5,781 nucleotides of DNA from an uncultured Bacteroidota bacterium (GCA_903933995.1 CAIZMD010000544.1:1-5781); one strand, 5' to 3'; counted from the stretch's first letter, positions 1-5,781 are shown. A program made the numbers and translations. The notes: a model not told the origin generated them from the sequence alone.

Positions 1-726
1 AAAAAAGCTCCAATTGCTTTGTACAGCGTGTGCGGCAATATAGATCAAGACCAAGGATACTACTAGCTCTCCTACCCCGGGATATTTTTTTAATTGCATC
101 AGAGATCCCAAAGGATTGGCCCTTCTCCATTCAAATGATCTTCTATTTTCCTTGCTCAAAGATTCTGGCAACACAAAATAACCATAGAGCCAGTTGGTCA
201 ATGCCAAACCTGCGGCAACAAAGAAGGGAATTCTAGCCCCAAACTCTCCCAATAATCCACCAATCATGGGGCCAAGGATAAAGCCCAAACCAAAAGCAGC
301 CCCAATCATTCCAAAATTTTGTGCCCTATTTTCTGGGGTACTAATATCTGCTATATAGGCCGATGCCGTGGTAAAGCTAGCACCCGTAATTCCTGCAATA
401 ATTCTTCCTAAAAATAACCACCCAATGCTTGGTGCAAAGGATAGAAAAATATAATCAATCCCAAATCCAAATAAGGAGAATAATAACACGGGTCTTCTTC
501 CATATTTGTCACTTAGGTTTCCCAAAATAGGGGCAAATAAAAATTGCATAAACGCATAAGCAAATGTGAGCCATCCACCATAGGTTGATACCTTACTCAT
601 ATCCTGTGTACCCACCAGGTCTTCAATCAATTTGGGCATCACGGGTATGATCACTCCAAAACCTGTTACGTCTATTAAAAGGGTAACAAAAATAAATCCA
701 ATAGCGGCTTTCCTATTTGTGGCCAT
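1..726 (-). CDS. MFS transporter, TCR/Tet drug-efflux type (partial, C-terminus beyond left edge)
   Basis: Inner-membrane major facilitator superfamily antiporter. The first 242 residues are visible from an ATG at 726-724; the rest lies outside the window, and full-length relatives are about 400 residues. Hydrophobic segments fit TM1 (about 8-30), TM2 (48-69), TM3 (79-98), TM4 (101-123), TM5 (137-158), TM6 (165-186), a charged central loop (187-215) and the start of TM7 (219 on). Motif A is textbook, [12 protein letters not shown] at 69-80 with Asp73 and the Arg pair. A motif B-like [10 protein letters not shown] lies at 107-116. Motif C, the antiporter signature ending GPMIGG, is at 142-157. 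The TM1 stretch [16 protein letters not shown] and the segment PENRAQNFG resemble TetA-class pumps. These motifs support proton-coupled export, but the substrate cannot be read from them, so a tetracycline-resistance label is not justified. The gene lies 60 bp downstream of the oxidoreductase gene on the same strand and may be co-transcribed with it. Confidence 0.93.
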   Translation of the reverse strand, partial: MATNRKAAIGFIFVTLLIDVTGFGVIIPVMPKLIEDLVGTQDMSKVSTYGGWLTFAYAFMQFLFAPILGNLSDKYGRRPVLLFSLFGFGIDYIFLSFAPSIGWLFLGRIIAGITGASFTTASAYIADISTPENRAQNFGMIGAAFGLGFILGPMIGGLLGEFGARIPFFVAAGLALTNWLYGYFVLPESLSKENRRSFEWRRANPLGSLMQLKKYPGVGELVVSLVLIYIAAHAVQSNWSFF

Positions 727-751
727 GTTAGTTTGCTTGGTTTGAGAGAGC

Positions 752-780
752 CAAAGTTGCCGTTTTTTTTAAACCGGCAA
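752..780 (-). promoter_or_regulatory. Candidate Bacteroidota-type promoter for the MFS gene
   Basis: On the minus strand a TTG at 780-778 is followed, after 18 nt, by CAACTTTG at 759-752. The latter matches five of the six fixed bases of the Bacteroidota -7 element TAnnTTTG. The spacing is close to the usual 19 or so. Transcription would begin around 745, leaving a leader of roughly 20 nt. This would let the transporter be expressed independently of the upstream oxidoreductase gene. It is a pattern match only. Confidence 0.3.
757..780. other. Small inverted repeat in the gap before the MFS gene
   Basis: Arms TTGCCG (757-762) and CGGCAA (775-780) are perfect complements. They can extend by three T-A pairs if C774 is bulged, leaving a T-rich loop. 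It lies between the oxidoreductase stop and the MFS start. On the minus strand no T-run follows the second arm, so it is not a convincing terminator for the oxidoreductase gene. It could be an RNA stem in a shared transcript or a weak operator. It overlaps the candidate MFS promoter. Confidence 0.35.
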
Positions 781-786
781 TAAAAT

Positions 787-1851
787 TTAATCTTGAATTA
801 ATGTTCTTGAGACACCTGGAATCTCCAAGACCAGGTCTGAACCATATAATCCAGCAGGGGTTTGATAACCCGGTTTAAAATTTCCTTCCAAGACTTTTTT
901 AGCAATGATTAAACTGCTGATGGCTGTTAATTTATATCCTTCAGGACAAACCAATCTGGCTGTTTTCTTTTCCCCAGCAGCATTCTGTACCTGACCCCAA
1001 ATATAACTATTGGCTGTTTCCCTAATTTCTGCTGATGGACCAGCTGGTTTTTGAGCAATTTGTTTTTTAATATAATTGCGAACCATGCTGGTGCGTAATG
1101 CCCAGTTAAACAGGAACTGCCATTTCAAGATCTTGAATTGCTTTGGCGCTACTGTGGTATAGGTTTCAATATTGGGAATCCCTGTTGTCACAAATGCTGT
1201 TGACACATCGCCCCAGGGAATGGTCATGGTAAATAATTTCTTTTTGCCAAAATCTACCCACATACCTTTTTTACCCAATGCTTGTTTGGTAATTTTTCCA
1301 TCAATTCTGGCGGCTCCTCCTTCTCCCAAACCCTCGGCCATGGTCATAGATGTACCATGAGATAGTTTTCCGCCAATGGTGGCAAATGCTAGTTTTAAAT
1401 GCGTGGCGTCTGGCTGCTCTTGTTTTAAAAATGCCGCCATACAATCCGTTGGTACCACATCAAACCCAACGCCTGGCATGAGCATCAGACCTGCTTGTAG
1501 GGCTAGGTCATTCATTCTTTTAACGCCTTCAAAAACGCCAATCTCTCCAGTAATATCTAGATAATGGGTATTGGTTGCCAAACAGGCTTGTACCATTTTT
1601 TTATAGGTTCTGAAAAAAGGACCCGCTGCGTGTAAAACCAGTGGAACACCCAATAAGGCATTTTCCAAACTGCGTTGGTCATCTAAATCAAAGACCCGAT
1701 AGTCCAAACCCAATTGATCAGCTTGGGCTTTAATGGCAGTAGCATTTCTGCCAGCCAAGATGGGCCTCAGCCCGTAATCCCTTGCCATATCTGCAATTAA
1801 TCTTCCAGTATAGCCATTGGCTCCATAGAGCAAGAAGGTATTATTTTCCAT
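787..1851 (-). CDS. Saccharopine dehydrogenase-like NAD(P)-binding oxidoreductase (COG3268 / SCCPDH-type)
   Basis: A 354-residue predicted cytoplasmic protein with an N-terminal Rossmann fold. The dinucleotide-binding loop GANGYTGR is at 10-17. AGRN at 33-36, after the second strand, has the Arg expected to contact an NADP phosphate. AAGPF is at 75-79. Conserved family blocks follow: HYLDITGE (96-103), PGVGFDVVPTDC (126-137), SHGT (164-167) and a C-terminal GYQTPAGLYG (328-337). The family includes human SCCPDH and mycobacterial trans-acting enoyl reductases; most members have no proven reaction, and true lysine-pathway saccharopine dehydrogenase activity is unlikely. The frame stays open back to 1911, giving 20 more residues. 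I start at 1851 because the product then begins MENNTFLLYGANG, normal for the fold, and because the longer version would translate through the intrinsic terminator at 1877-1905. It lies downstream of the lipoprotein gene and 60 bp upstream of the MFS gene. Confidence 0.88.
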   Translation of the reverse strand: MENNTFLLYGANGYTGRLIADMARDYGLRPILAGRNATAIKAQADQLGLDYRVFDLDDQRSLENALLGVPLVLHAAGPFFRTYKKMVQACLATNTHYLDITGEIGVFEGVKRMNDLALQAGLMLMPGVGFDVVPTDCMAAFLKQEQPDATHLKLAFATIGGKLSHGTSMTMAEGLGEGGAARIDGKITKQALGKKGMWVDFGKKKLFTMTIPWGDVSTAFVTTGIPNIETYTTVAPKQFKILKWQFLFNWALRTSMVRNYIKKQIAQKPAGPSAEIRETANSYIWGQVQNAAGEKKTARLVCPEGYKLTAISSLIIAKKVLEGNFKPGYQTPAGLYGSDLVLEIPGVSRTLIQD

Positions 1852-1855
1852 TGCC

Positions 1856-1863
1856 GTAAGATA
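1856..1863 (-). promoter_or_regulatory. TATCTTAC element just before the oxidoreductase start
   Basis: On the minus strand TATCTTAC ends 4 nt before the ATG at 1851. It keeps the TA and TT of the Bacteroidota -7 consensus TAnnTTTG but not its final TG. Only 25 bp separate the terminator from this ATG, so any independent promoter must be squeezed in here, and transcription would start at or very near the start codon. I see no well-spaced -33 TTG. The alternative is read-through from the lipoprotein gene. Confidence 0.25.
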
Positions 1864-1876
1864 CCATGATTTCCAC

Positions 1877-1905
1877 AAAAAAAGGGGAAGCAAGCTTCCC
1901 CTTTT
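1877..1905 (-). terminator. Strong rho-independent terminator of the lipoprotein gene
   Basis: Read on the minus strand, arms AAAAGGGGAAG and CTTCCCCTTTT form an 11-bp stem around a 4-nt loop, and the stem runs into seven consecutive T residues (1883-1877). It begins 19 bp after the stop codon of the lipoprotein gene. In the opposite direction only four T follow the stem and no gene ends into it, so it works for the minus strand. It separates the lipoprotein transcript from the oxidoreductase gene. Confidence 0.9.
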
Positions 1906-1924
1906 CACCAAATGATCGCCAGAA

Positions 1925-2797
1925 TTATTTTTTCAGCGTAATCACACCCAAGGAAGTTTCCTTTGGAGCAGCTACTACTACATTATTGATAGTGGTGTCA
2001 AGATAAGGACTGGTGGCATTGATCAAGACGCTATAAGTACCGTCTTTCAAAGACCTTACGCTAAAGTATCCTTCTCTAGTAGGTAGTGCATAAGCCGTAT
2101 CGGTTGCATTGTAAATGGTTACCACTGCTTTTGCATCTTTTTGATTGATAATCTTACCTACTATATTACCAGATTTTTTCTTGGTAAATATGTGGAATAC
2201 GGGACGGAGATAGAATTGACCGTTTCTTTCTTGTACAATAGAACGTGCTACGTCAAAGTCTAACCAAAGTCTGTTTTGACCAGGCAGGTACTCATCATAC
2301 TCGTGTCCTTTTGTTTTGATCAACACATAGTTTTTGGCACTAGCAGGTAGGCTTACAGGATAAGAAATACTGTCTTTTACCAAGCTATTATTGGTACCCA
2401 ATTCAATCTTGATCAAACGAATGGCTCCTTTAGGAATACTGGTTTGTGCTAGCAAAGTATCTGTACCATTGCGCAATTGCAAGAGGTCATAGATCCCGGC
2501 TTTGATGCCAATATCGGTCCAAACAAAACCGCTATCATTCTTACGGTCATCTGAACCCAAACGGTCAAAGTCACAATCATCGTGATTACGTGTATTCTTG
2601 GTAGTGTCTACCAATACTTTTACAGATTTAATGTCTACCAAGACTTTGTCAAAAAGACCGGGACCATCTGTTAGATACAATGCTAGGGTTTGTGTACCCG
2701 CATTTTCTGATGAATTACTTTTGTTACATGCGGTTGCAAATAATACAACGGCAATAGCCAACAAAGAGGCAAAGGAGAGGATGTTTCTGTTTTTCAT
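1925..2797 (-). CDS. DUF4382 domain lipoprotein with C-terminal beta-sandwich domain
   Basis: A 290-residue predicted lipoprotein of unknown function. The N-terminus is MKNRN, a hydrophobic stretch, then a lipobox-like A-T-A-C with lipid-accepting Cys24, followed by the flexible Asn/Ser-rich linker common in Bacteroidota. DUF4382 covers about 36-207. It opens with LALYLTDGPGLFDKVLVDIK, continues with the block GIYDLLQLRNGTDTLLA and ends with LWLDFDVARSIV and FYLRPVF. A Gly-rich C-terminal segment (about 209-290, starting SGNIVGKI and including GYFSVRSLKDGTYSVLI) looks like a carboxypeptidase-regulatory or transthyretin-like beta-sandwich. An Asp-rich stretch with a second Cys (about 71-88) interrupts the DUF4382 region. 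In-frame ATGs also exist at 2830 and 2803. I prefer 2797 because it puts basic residues directly before the hydrophobic core; 2803 adds only two residues. The gene is followed by its own terminator, so it is probably monocistronic. The family is usually anchored to the outer or inner membrane, with no known reaction. Confidence 0.85.
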   Translation of the reverse strand: MKNRNILSFASLLAIAVVLFATACNKSNSSENAGTQTLALYLTDGPGLFDKVLVDIKSVKVLVDTTKNTRNHDDCDFDRLGSDDRKNDSGFVWTDIGIKAGIYDLLQLRNGTDTLLAQTSIPKGAIRLIKIELGTNNSLVKDSISYPVSLPASAKNYVLIKTKGHEYDEYLPGQNRLWLDFDVARSIVQERNGQFYLRPVFHIFTKKKSGNIVGKIINQKDAKAVVTIYNATDTAYALPTREGYFSVRSLKDGTYSVLINATSPYLDTTINNVVVAAPKETSLGVITLKK

Positions 2798-3016
2798 AAT
2801 CATAACTGGTTTAGCGTATAGATGCACCATTCGTTTATTTTAGTTGTTATTGCTGCTTTCCATTATAGAGAGCCCCGCTGTTTTCTGTTTGTGTATTAAG
2901 GGTTTGTTAAAGGCTTAAAAAATATTTTCCTTTATGCAACACCGAGTCTTTGACGCAATTCCAATGCCCAAATACGTTAAAGAAATTACAATTCATCATT
3001 TGCTTATCTTAGATGC
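2798..3016. other. Divergent intergenic region between the lipoprotein and M20 peptidase genes
   Basis: This 219-bp AT-rich gap must hold the promoters for both directions. On the minus strand a TATAAT occurs at about 2867-2862, but without a recognisable upstream element. An imperfect dyad, TAAAGG (2908-2913) and CCTTTA (2929-2934), flanks an A/T-rich 15-nt centre and could bind a regulator. I see no coding region, small-RNA terminator or repeat here. Confidence 0.5.
3005..3012 (+). promoter_or_regulatory. TATCTTAG, candidate -7 element of the M20-NIPSNAP operon
   Basis: TATCTTAG matches five of the six fixed bases of the Bacteroidota -7 consensus TAnnTTTG and ends 4 nt before the ATG at 3017. 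If functional, it would give a leaderless or nearly leaderless mRNA. A convincing -33 TTG at the usual distance is not seen, so this remains a weak call. Confidence 0.3.
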
Positions 3017-4315
3017 ATGCATTACAAAAAAACCATCGCGCTAGCAATTACTTGCTTTTTAACTTCTGCTACAATGGCCCAGGGGCTTAGTACCACCGAA
3101 GAAAAAATTGTTCAATACATACAGGCTCACCAAAAAGAAGCCGAACAATTATTAGAAACCACCGTGAATATCAATAGTGGTAGTTTGAATATTGCGGGTG
3201 TAAAAAAAGTGGGGGCAAGTTTTGCAAAAGCCTTGCAAGAAGCGGGTTTTACCACTGAGTGGATTCCCATGCCTGATTCAATCAATCGCGCGGGTCACTT
3301 AGTAGCAACAAGAAAAGGTGGAAAGGGTAAAAGACTTTTTTTGATTGGGCATTTAGATACGGTATTTGAACCAGACATGCCACCTAACCCTTATACCAAA
3401 CTCAATGATAGTACGGCCACTGGTCAGGGTGTAAATGATATGAAGGGTGGTGACGTTATTGCTATTATGGCGCTGCAAGCACTCAATGCTGCTGGTTTAT
3501 TAAAAGACGCCAATATCACCGTTTATTTTACTGGTGATGAAGAAAAATCAGGTTCCCCCATTAGTGTAAGCCGTAAAGACTTTATAGAAAGGGCCCAACA
3601 AAACGATATTGCCCTGGGTTTTGAAGGCGCTTCTGGTTTATTTACGGTTGCAACAGCCAGAAGGGGATCTAGTGGTTGGAAGCTTGATGTAACCGCAAAA
3701 ACCGGGCACTCAGCTGGTGTTTTTAGTGCAGGTTCTGGCTATGGTGCCATTTATGAAGCTGCTAGAATCCTCAATAGTTTTAGAGAAGTATTGAGTCAAG
3801 AAAAATACCTGACTTTTAATCCGGGTTTGATTATTGGTGGATCAGACATGAATTATGACAGTAAGAAATCAAAGGGTGAAGCCATTGGCAAAACCAATAT
3901 TATTTCTCCGGCTGTTACTGTTACTGGAGACTTACGTTTTTTAACTGAAGCACAAAAAAATGCAGCTCGTGAAAAAATGAAAAGCATTGTTGCACAAAAT
4001 TTAAATGGCACCAAAGCCAGTATTCGCTTTAGCGATGGCATTCCTGCCATGGAACCCACAAAGGCAAACGATGATTTATTACAGGTCTTAAATAAAATTA
4101 CCCAAGACATGGGTGCAGGCAAAACCGTTGCGGGTGATCCAGGCAGCCGCGGTGCAGGAGACATTTCTTATATAGCACAATATGTAGCTTGTTTGGATGG
4201 GTTGGGTGCTTCTGGAAAAGGGGCCCACGCTCCTGGAGAAACCATTAACCTGAATGAACTATCTTTCCTTACACAAAGAGCAGCATTGCTTATTTATAGA
4301 TTAACCCATCAATAA
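3017..4315 (+). CDS. Exported M20-family zinc metallopeptidase (glutamate carboxypeptidase / CPG2-like)
   Basis: A 432-residue secreted or periplasmic di-zinc hydrolase. Residues 1-22 form a Sec signal peptide (MHYKK, hydrophobic core, A-T-M-A-Q before G23). The catalytic motifs are complete: GHLDTV with His112 and Asp114, the bridging-Asp block GVNDMKGG with Asp141, and TGDEE with catalytic-base Glu175 and ligand Glu176. Glu203 in GFEG and His404 in GAHAPGE are the likely remaining ligands. His231 in TGHSAG lies in the lid/dimerisation domain (about 214-330) and corresponds to the histidine that reaches the partner active site in M20 dimers. The pattern resembles Pseudomonas carboxypeptidase G2, so release of C-terminal or N-acyl amino acids from small peptides is plausible; the substrate is unknown. 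All essential residues are present, so I expect an active enzyme. It is first in a two-gene operon with a NIPSNAP protein. An ATG at 3013 is out of frame, leaving 3017 as the start. Confidence 0.94.
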   Translation: MHYKKTIALAITCFLTSATMAQGLSTTEEKIVQYIQAHQKEAEQLLETTVNINSGSLNIAGVKKVGASFAKALQEAGFTTEWIPMPDSINRAGHLVATRKGGKGKRLFLIGHLDTVFEPDMPPNPYTKLNDSTATGQGVNDMKGGDVIAIMALQALNAAGLLKDANITVYFTGDEEKSGSPISVSRKDFIERAQQNDIALGFEGASGLFTVATARRGSSGWKLDVTAKTGHSAGVFSAGSGYGAIYEAARILNSFREVLSQEKYLTFNPGLIIGGSDMNYDSKKSKGEAIGKTNIISPAVTVTGDLRFLTEAQKNAAREKMKSIVAQNLNGTKASIRFSDGIPAMEPTKANDDLLQVLNKITQDMGAGKTVAGDPGSRGAGDISYIAQYVACLDGLGASGKGAHAPGETINLNELSFLTQRAALLIYRLTHQ

Positions 4316-4316
4316 C

Positions 4317-5096
4317 ATGAAGAAGATTACGCTTGCCCTATTTACCGCTTTGCTATTATTCAGCAGCATGGCAAATGCATTTAAACCCAAAAGGGCTTAT
4401 TATCAAATTACGGTTTATCATATTGCCAATGCCAGTCAAATGGCTGCAGTAGACAACTATTTACAAAGCGCATTGATCCCTGCTTTACACCGCGCGGGAA
4501 TTGCCAAAGTGGGTGTATTCAAACCCATTGCTAATGACACCGCTGCTGATAAAAAAATCTTTGTGTTTATTCCCTTTAAAACCATTGACCAAATTGACAA
4601 AACAGATATGGCTATCTGGAAGGATGAACAACATTTAACGGATGGTGCCGCTTATTTAAACGCCCCTTATAATCAAACACCTTTTGTTAGAAAGGAAGCC
4701 ATTTTGTTAAAAGCCTATGAAATGATGCCTGATTTTGCAGCACCTAAGATTACGGGAACCGCTGATGAAAGGGTATATGAATTAAGATCCTATGAAGGTC
4801 CTACCGAAAAAATGTATCGCAAAAAAGTAGAGATGTTTAATGCGGGTGGAGAAGTGGCCTTGTTTGTTAGACTAAATTTTAATGCCATTTTTTATGGAGA
4901 AGTATTGGCTGGAGCAAGAATGCCCAACCTGATGTACATGACCAGCTTTAACAATATGGATGACCGCAATGCACACTGGAAAACCTTTAGTGCAGATCCA
5001 GAATGGAAAACCTTATCTGGTAAGGCTGAATACAAAAACACCGTACAACGCAATGAAACCATTCTTTGTCACGCAACAGCTTATTCAGAACTATAG
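4317..5096 (+). CDS. Exported NIPSNAP-family protein (two alpha-beta barrel domains)
   Basis: A 259-residue protein. A signal peptide (MKK, hydrophobic run, A-N-A before Phe22) directs it out of the cytoplasm. The C-terminal half, about 152-257, is a NIPSNAP domain. It begins VYELRSYE and contains the hallmark block MPNLMYMTSFNNMDDRNAHW (202-221), followed by the W-K-T-F-x-x-D-P-E-W-K-T-L pattern. The N-terminal half (about 27-130, starting YYQITVYHIAN) looks like a second, divergent copy of the same dimeric ferredoxin-like fold. Family members have no agreed enzymatic role; the fold resembles small monooxygenase and stress-response barrels. The ATG lies one base after the stop of the M20 peptidase gene, with no Shine-Dalgarno sequence, so translation is probably coupled by termination and re-initiation. 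Both proteins carry export signals and probably share a compartment. A functional partnership is inferred from gene position only. Confidence 0.88.
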   Translation: MKKITLALFTALLLFSSMANAFKPKRAYYQITVYHIANASQMAAVDNYLQSALIPALHRAGIAKVGVFKPIANDTAADKKIFVFIPFKTIDQIDKTDMAIWKDEQHLTDGAAYLNAPYNQTPFVRKEAILLKAYEMMPDFAAPKITGTADERVYELRSYEGPTEKMYRKKVEMFNAGGEVALFVRLNFNAIFYGEVLAGARMPNLMYMTSFNNMDDRNAHWKTFSADPEWKTLSGKAEYKNTVQRNETILCHATAYSEL

Positions 5097-5120
5097 CACA
5101 ATTTACAAGACTGATAACAA

Positions 5121-5150
5121 TGAAAAATCCCCTTAACTGGGGATTTTTCA
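5121..5150. terminator. Bidirectional rho-independent terminator between convergent genes
   Basis: Arms TGAAAAATCCCC (5121-5132) and GGGGATTTTTCA (5139-5150) form a perfect 12-bp stem around the loop TTAACT. The T-run on the plus strand is 5144-5148, and a symmetrical one on the minus strand is made by 5127-5123. It lies 24 bp after the NIPSNAP stop and 29 bp after the stop of the converging secreted-protein gene, so it can end both transcripts. Confidence 0.9.
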
Positions 5151-5179
5151 AAGGGGGAAGATTCTAACTAACGCGAAGC

Positions 5180-5740
5180 TTATTTACATTGATTGTACTT
5201 AACCACAGCTTGGGTCAGTTGCTCATAGGCAAATGTCTTGGCTTTCAAGTCTGCTAAAAAAGCAGGACAATCCGTTAATGCATTGGTTAATACAGCATCA
5301 AAATTCTTTTTACCCAATAAATGCAAGTCACCGTTAGATGCAGTAAGCAGGTACCACTCACCAATCTTTCCTTCTGTAGTGGTTGCAACACTGGCTTCTG
5401 AACCATTGAAAAGCATCTTGCCGCTATTGTCTGATTGCTTTTGTAATAAAGAAGCTTTTCCATTCACCAATACTTTGTAAAAGTCATTTGACAAAGCCAA
5501 ATAGTTTTCTCCATTAACGGTTAGCGCATTTAATTCTGCTGCAGAATAGCTTTTCTTAGAACCACTGGCTGCTACAAATTGTACGGTTCCCTTGGCAATT
5601 CCACCGTCTTTAATGGCACCTTCTACGGTTTCATTATTTGCAAGGGTAATGGTGGCTTTTTGAAAACCAGCTGGCACCTGAGAAATGGCTTCTAATCCTA
5701 CTAGGGCTAGAAATGCGGTCATTGCGATTAGTTTTTTCAT
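5180..5740 (-). CDS. Small secreted protein of unknown function
   Basis: A 186-residue protein that I do not recognise. It begins MKKLIAMTAF with a hydrophobic core and a probable signal-peptidase I site around A-I-S-Q before Val22, so it is predicted to be periplasmic or secreted. There is no lipobox. The mature part starts with FQKATITLANNETVEGAIKD, then alternates short hydrophobic strands with Gly/Asn turns, which suggests a mostly beta structure up to about residue 145. A helical C-terminal section (about 147-182) is flanked by Cys158 and Cys185, the only cysteines and a possible disulfide. The opening pattern resembles Bacteroidota secreted proteins whose strands carry G-x-I repeats, but I cannot name a family. 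The start is firm: it gives a proper signal peptide and follows an A/C-rich leader. It converges on the NIPSNAP gene and shares its terminator. Confidence 0.82.
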   Translation of the reverse strand: MKKLIAMTAFLALVGLEAISQVPAGFQKATITLANNETVEGAIKDGGIAKGTVQFVAASGSKKSYSAAELNALTVNGENYLALSNDFYKVLVNGKASLLQKQSDNSGKMLFNGSEASVATTTEGKIGEWYLLTASNGDLHLLGKKNFDAVLTNALTDCPAFLADLKAKTFAYEQLTQAVVKYNQCK

Positions 5741-5781
5741 AGTTGTTGTTGTTTTTTATTGGTTTAATTGGTTTTTTGTTT
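5741..5781 (-). promoter_or_regulatory. A-rich 5' leader of the small secreted-protein gene
   Basis: On the minus strand the bases before the ATG are very A-rich and pyrimidine-poor. They contain two ACCAAT copies 3 nt apart (within about 5758-5773) and a (CAA)3 run ending 2 nt before the start codon. There is no Shine-Dalgarno sequence. Such A-rich, unstructured leaders are usual for well-translated Bacteroidota genes. The promoter itself is not identifiable and may lie beyond the right edge. Confidence 0.4.

Noticed and set aside
30..236. Plus-strand 68-codon open frame
   Set aside because: It lies wholly opposite the MFS transporter, whose motifs are unmistakable, and its product has no recognisable features.
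1..726. Calling the transporter a tetracycline-resistance determinant
   Set aside because: The TCR/Tet signatures are shared by many pumps with other substrates. Only the N-terminal part is visible, and there is no adjacent tetR-type regulator or mobile element.
1172..1564. Two 62-codon plus-strand open frames
   Set aside because: Both are antisense to conserved blocks of the oxidoreductase and show no family pattern or start context.
787..1851. Calling the oxidoreductase a lysine-pathway saccharopine dehydrogenase
   Set aside because: Only the NAD(P)-binding domain pattern and SCCPDH-type blocks are seen. No lysine biosynthesis or degradation gene lies nearby.
2598..2843. 81-codon plus-strand open frame with a hydrophobic tail
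   Set aside because: It is the complement of the lipoprotein signal peptide and early DUF4382 region. The hydrophobic tail is a by-product of the signal sequence read backwards.
2862..2867. TATAAT on the minus strand as the lipoprotein promoter
   Set aside because: It fits the Escherichia coli -10 consensus but lacks the TTTG that Bacteroidota sigma factors prefer, and no suitably spaced upstream TTG is present.
3853..4164. 103-codon minus-strand open frame
   Set aside because: It overlaps the C-terminal half of the M20 peptidase, and the plus-strand frame has all the catalytic motifs.
5238..5480. 80-codon plus-strand open frame
   Set aside because: It is antisense to the secreted-protein gene and lies beyond the convergent terminator, with no promoter or family signal.

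Overview
The window looks like an ordinary chromosomal stretch from a member of the Bacteroidota, probably a Chitinophagaceae-like species. The family assignment is an inference. It rests on moderately AT-rich coding sequence, a DUF4382 lipoprotein, signal peptides of the MKK...A-x-A-Q type, A-rich leaders without Shine-Dalgarno sequences, and starts preceded by TAnnTTTG-like elements. I see no tRNA, rRNA, CRISPR array, insertion sequence or phage gene, and no clearly foreign block.

Layout from left to right. (1) The minus strand, read from 2797 down to 1, holds three tandem genes: a DUF4382 lipoprotein (1925-2797), a strong intrinsic terminator (1877-1905), a saccharopine-dehydrogenase-like NAD(P)-binding oxidoreductase (787-1851), and an MFS transporter of the TCR/Tet type that runs off the left edge (1-726). 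(2) A 219-bp divergent gap (2798-3016) separates this block from the plus-strand genes. (3) The plus strand carries an exported M20-family metallopeptidase of the glutamate-carboxypeptidase type (3017-4315). One base after its stop comes an exported NIPSNAP-family protein (4317-5096). (4) A bidirectional hairpin terminator (5121-5150) closes that operon and also serves a convergent minus-strand gene for a small secreted protein of unknown function (5180-5740). That gene's leader reaches the right edge.

Five of the six products are predicted to be exported, lipid-anchored or membrane-embedded. The M20 and NIPSNAP proteins are the only pair whose spacing argues strongly for shared expression and perhaps a shared extracytoplasmic job. 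The oxidoreductase and the transporter may be co-transcribed, but nothing seen ties their functions together.

I did not find a convincing undescribed system. The points most worth a second look are the translationally coupled secreted M20/NIPSNAP pair, the terminator that rules out a longer start for the oxidoreductase, and a TATCTTA element exactly 4 nt before two start codons.
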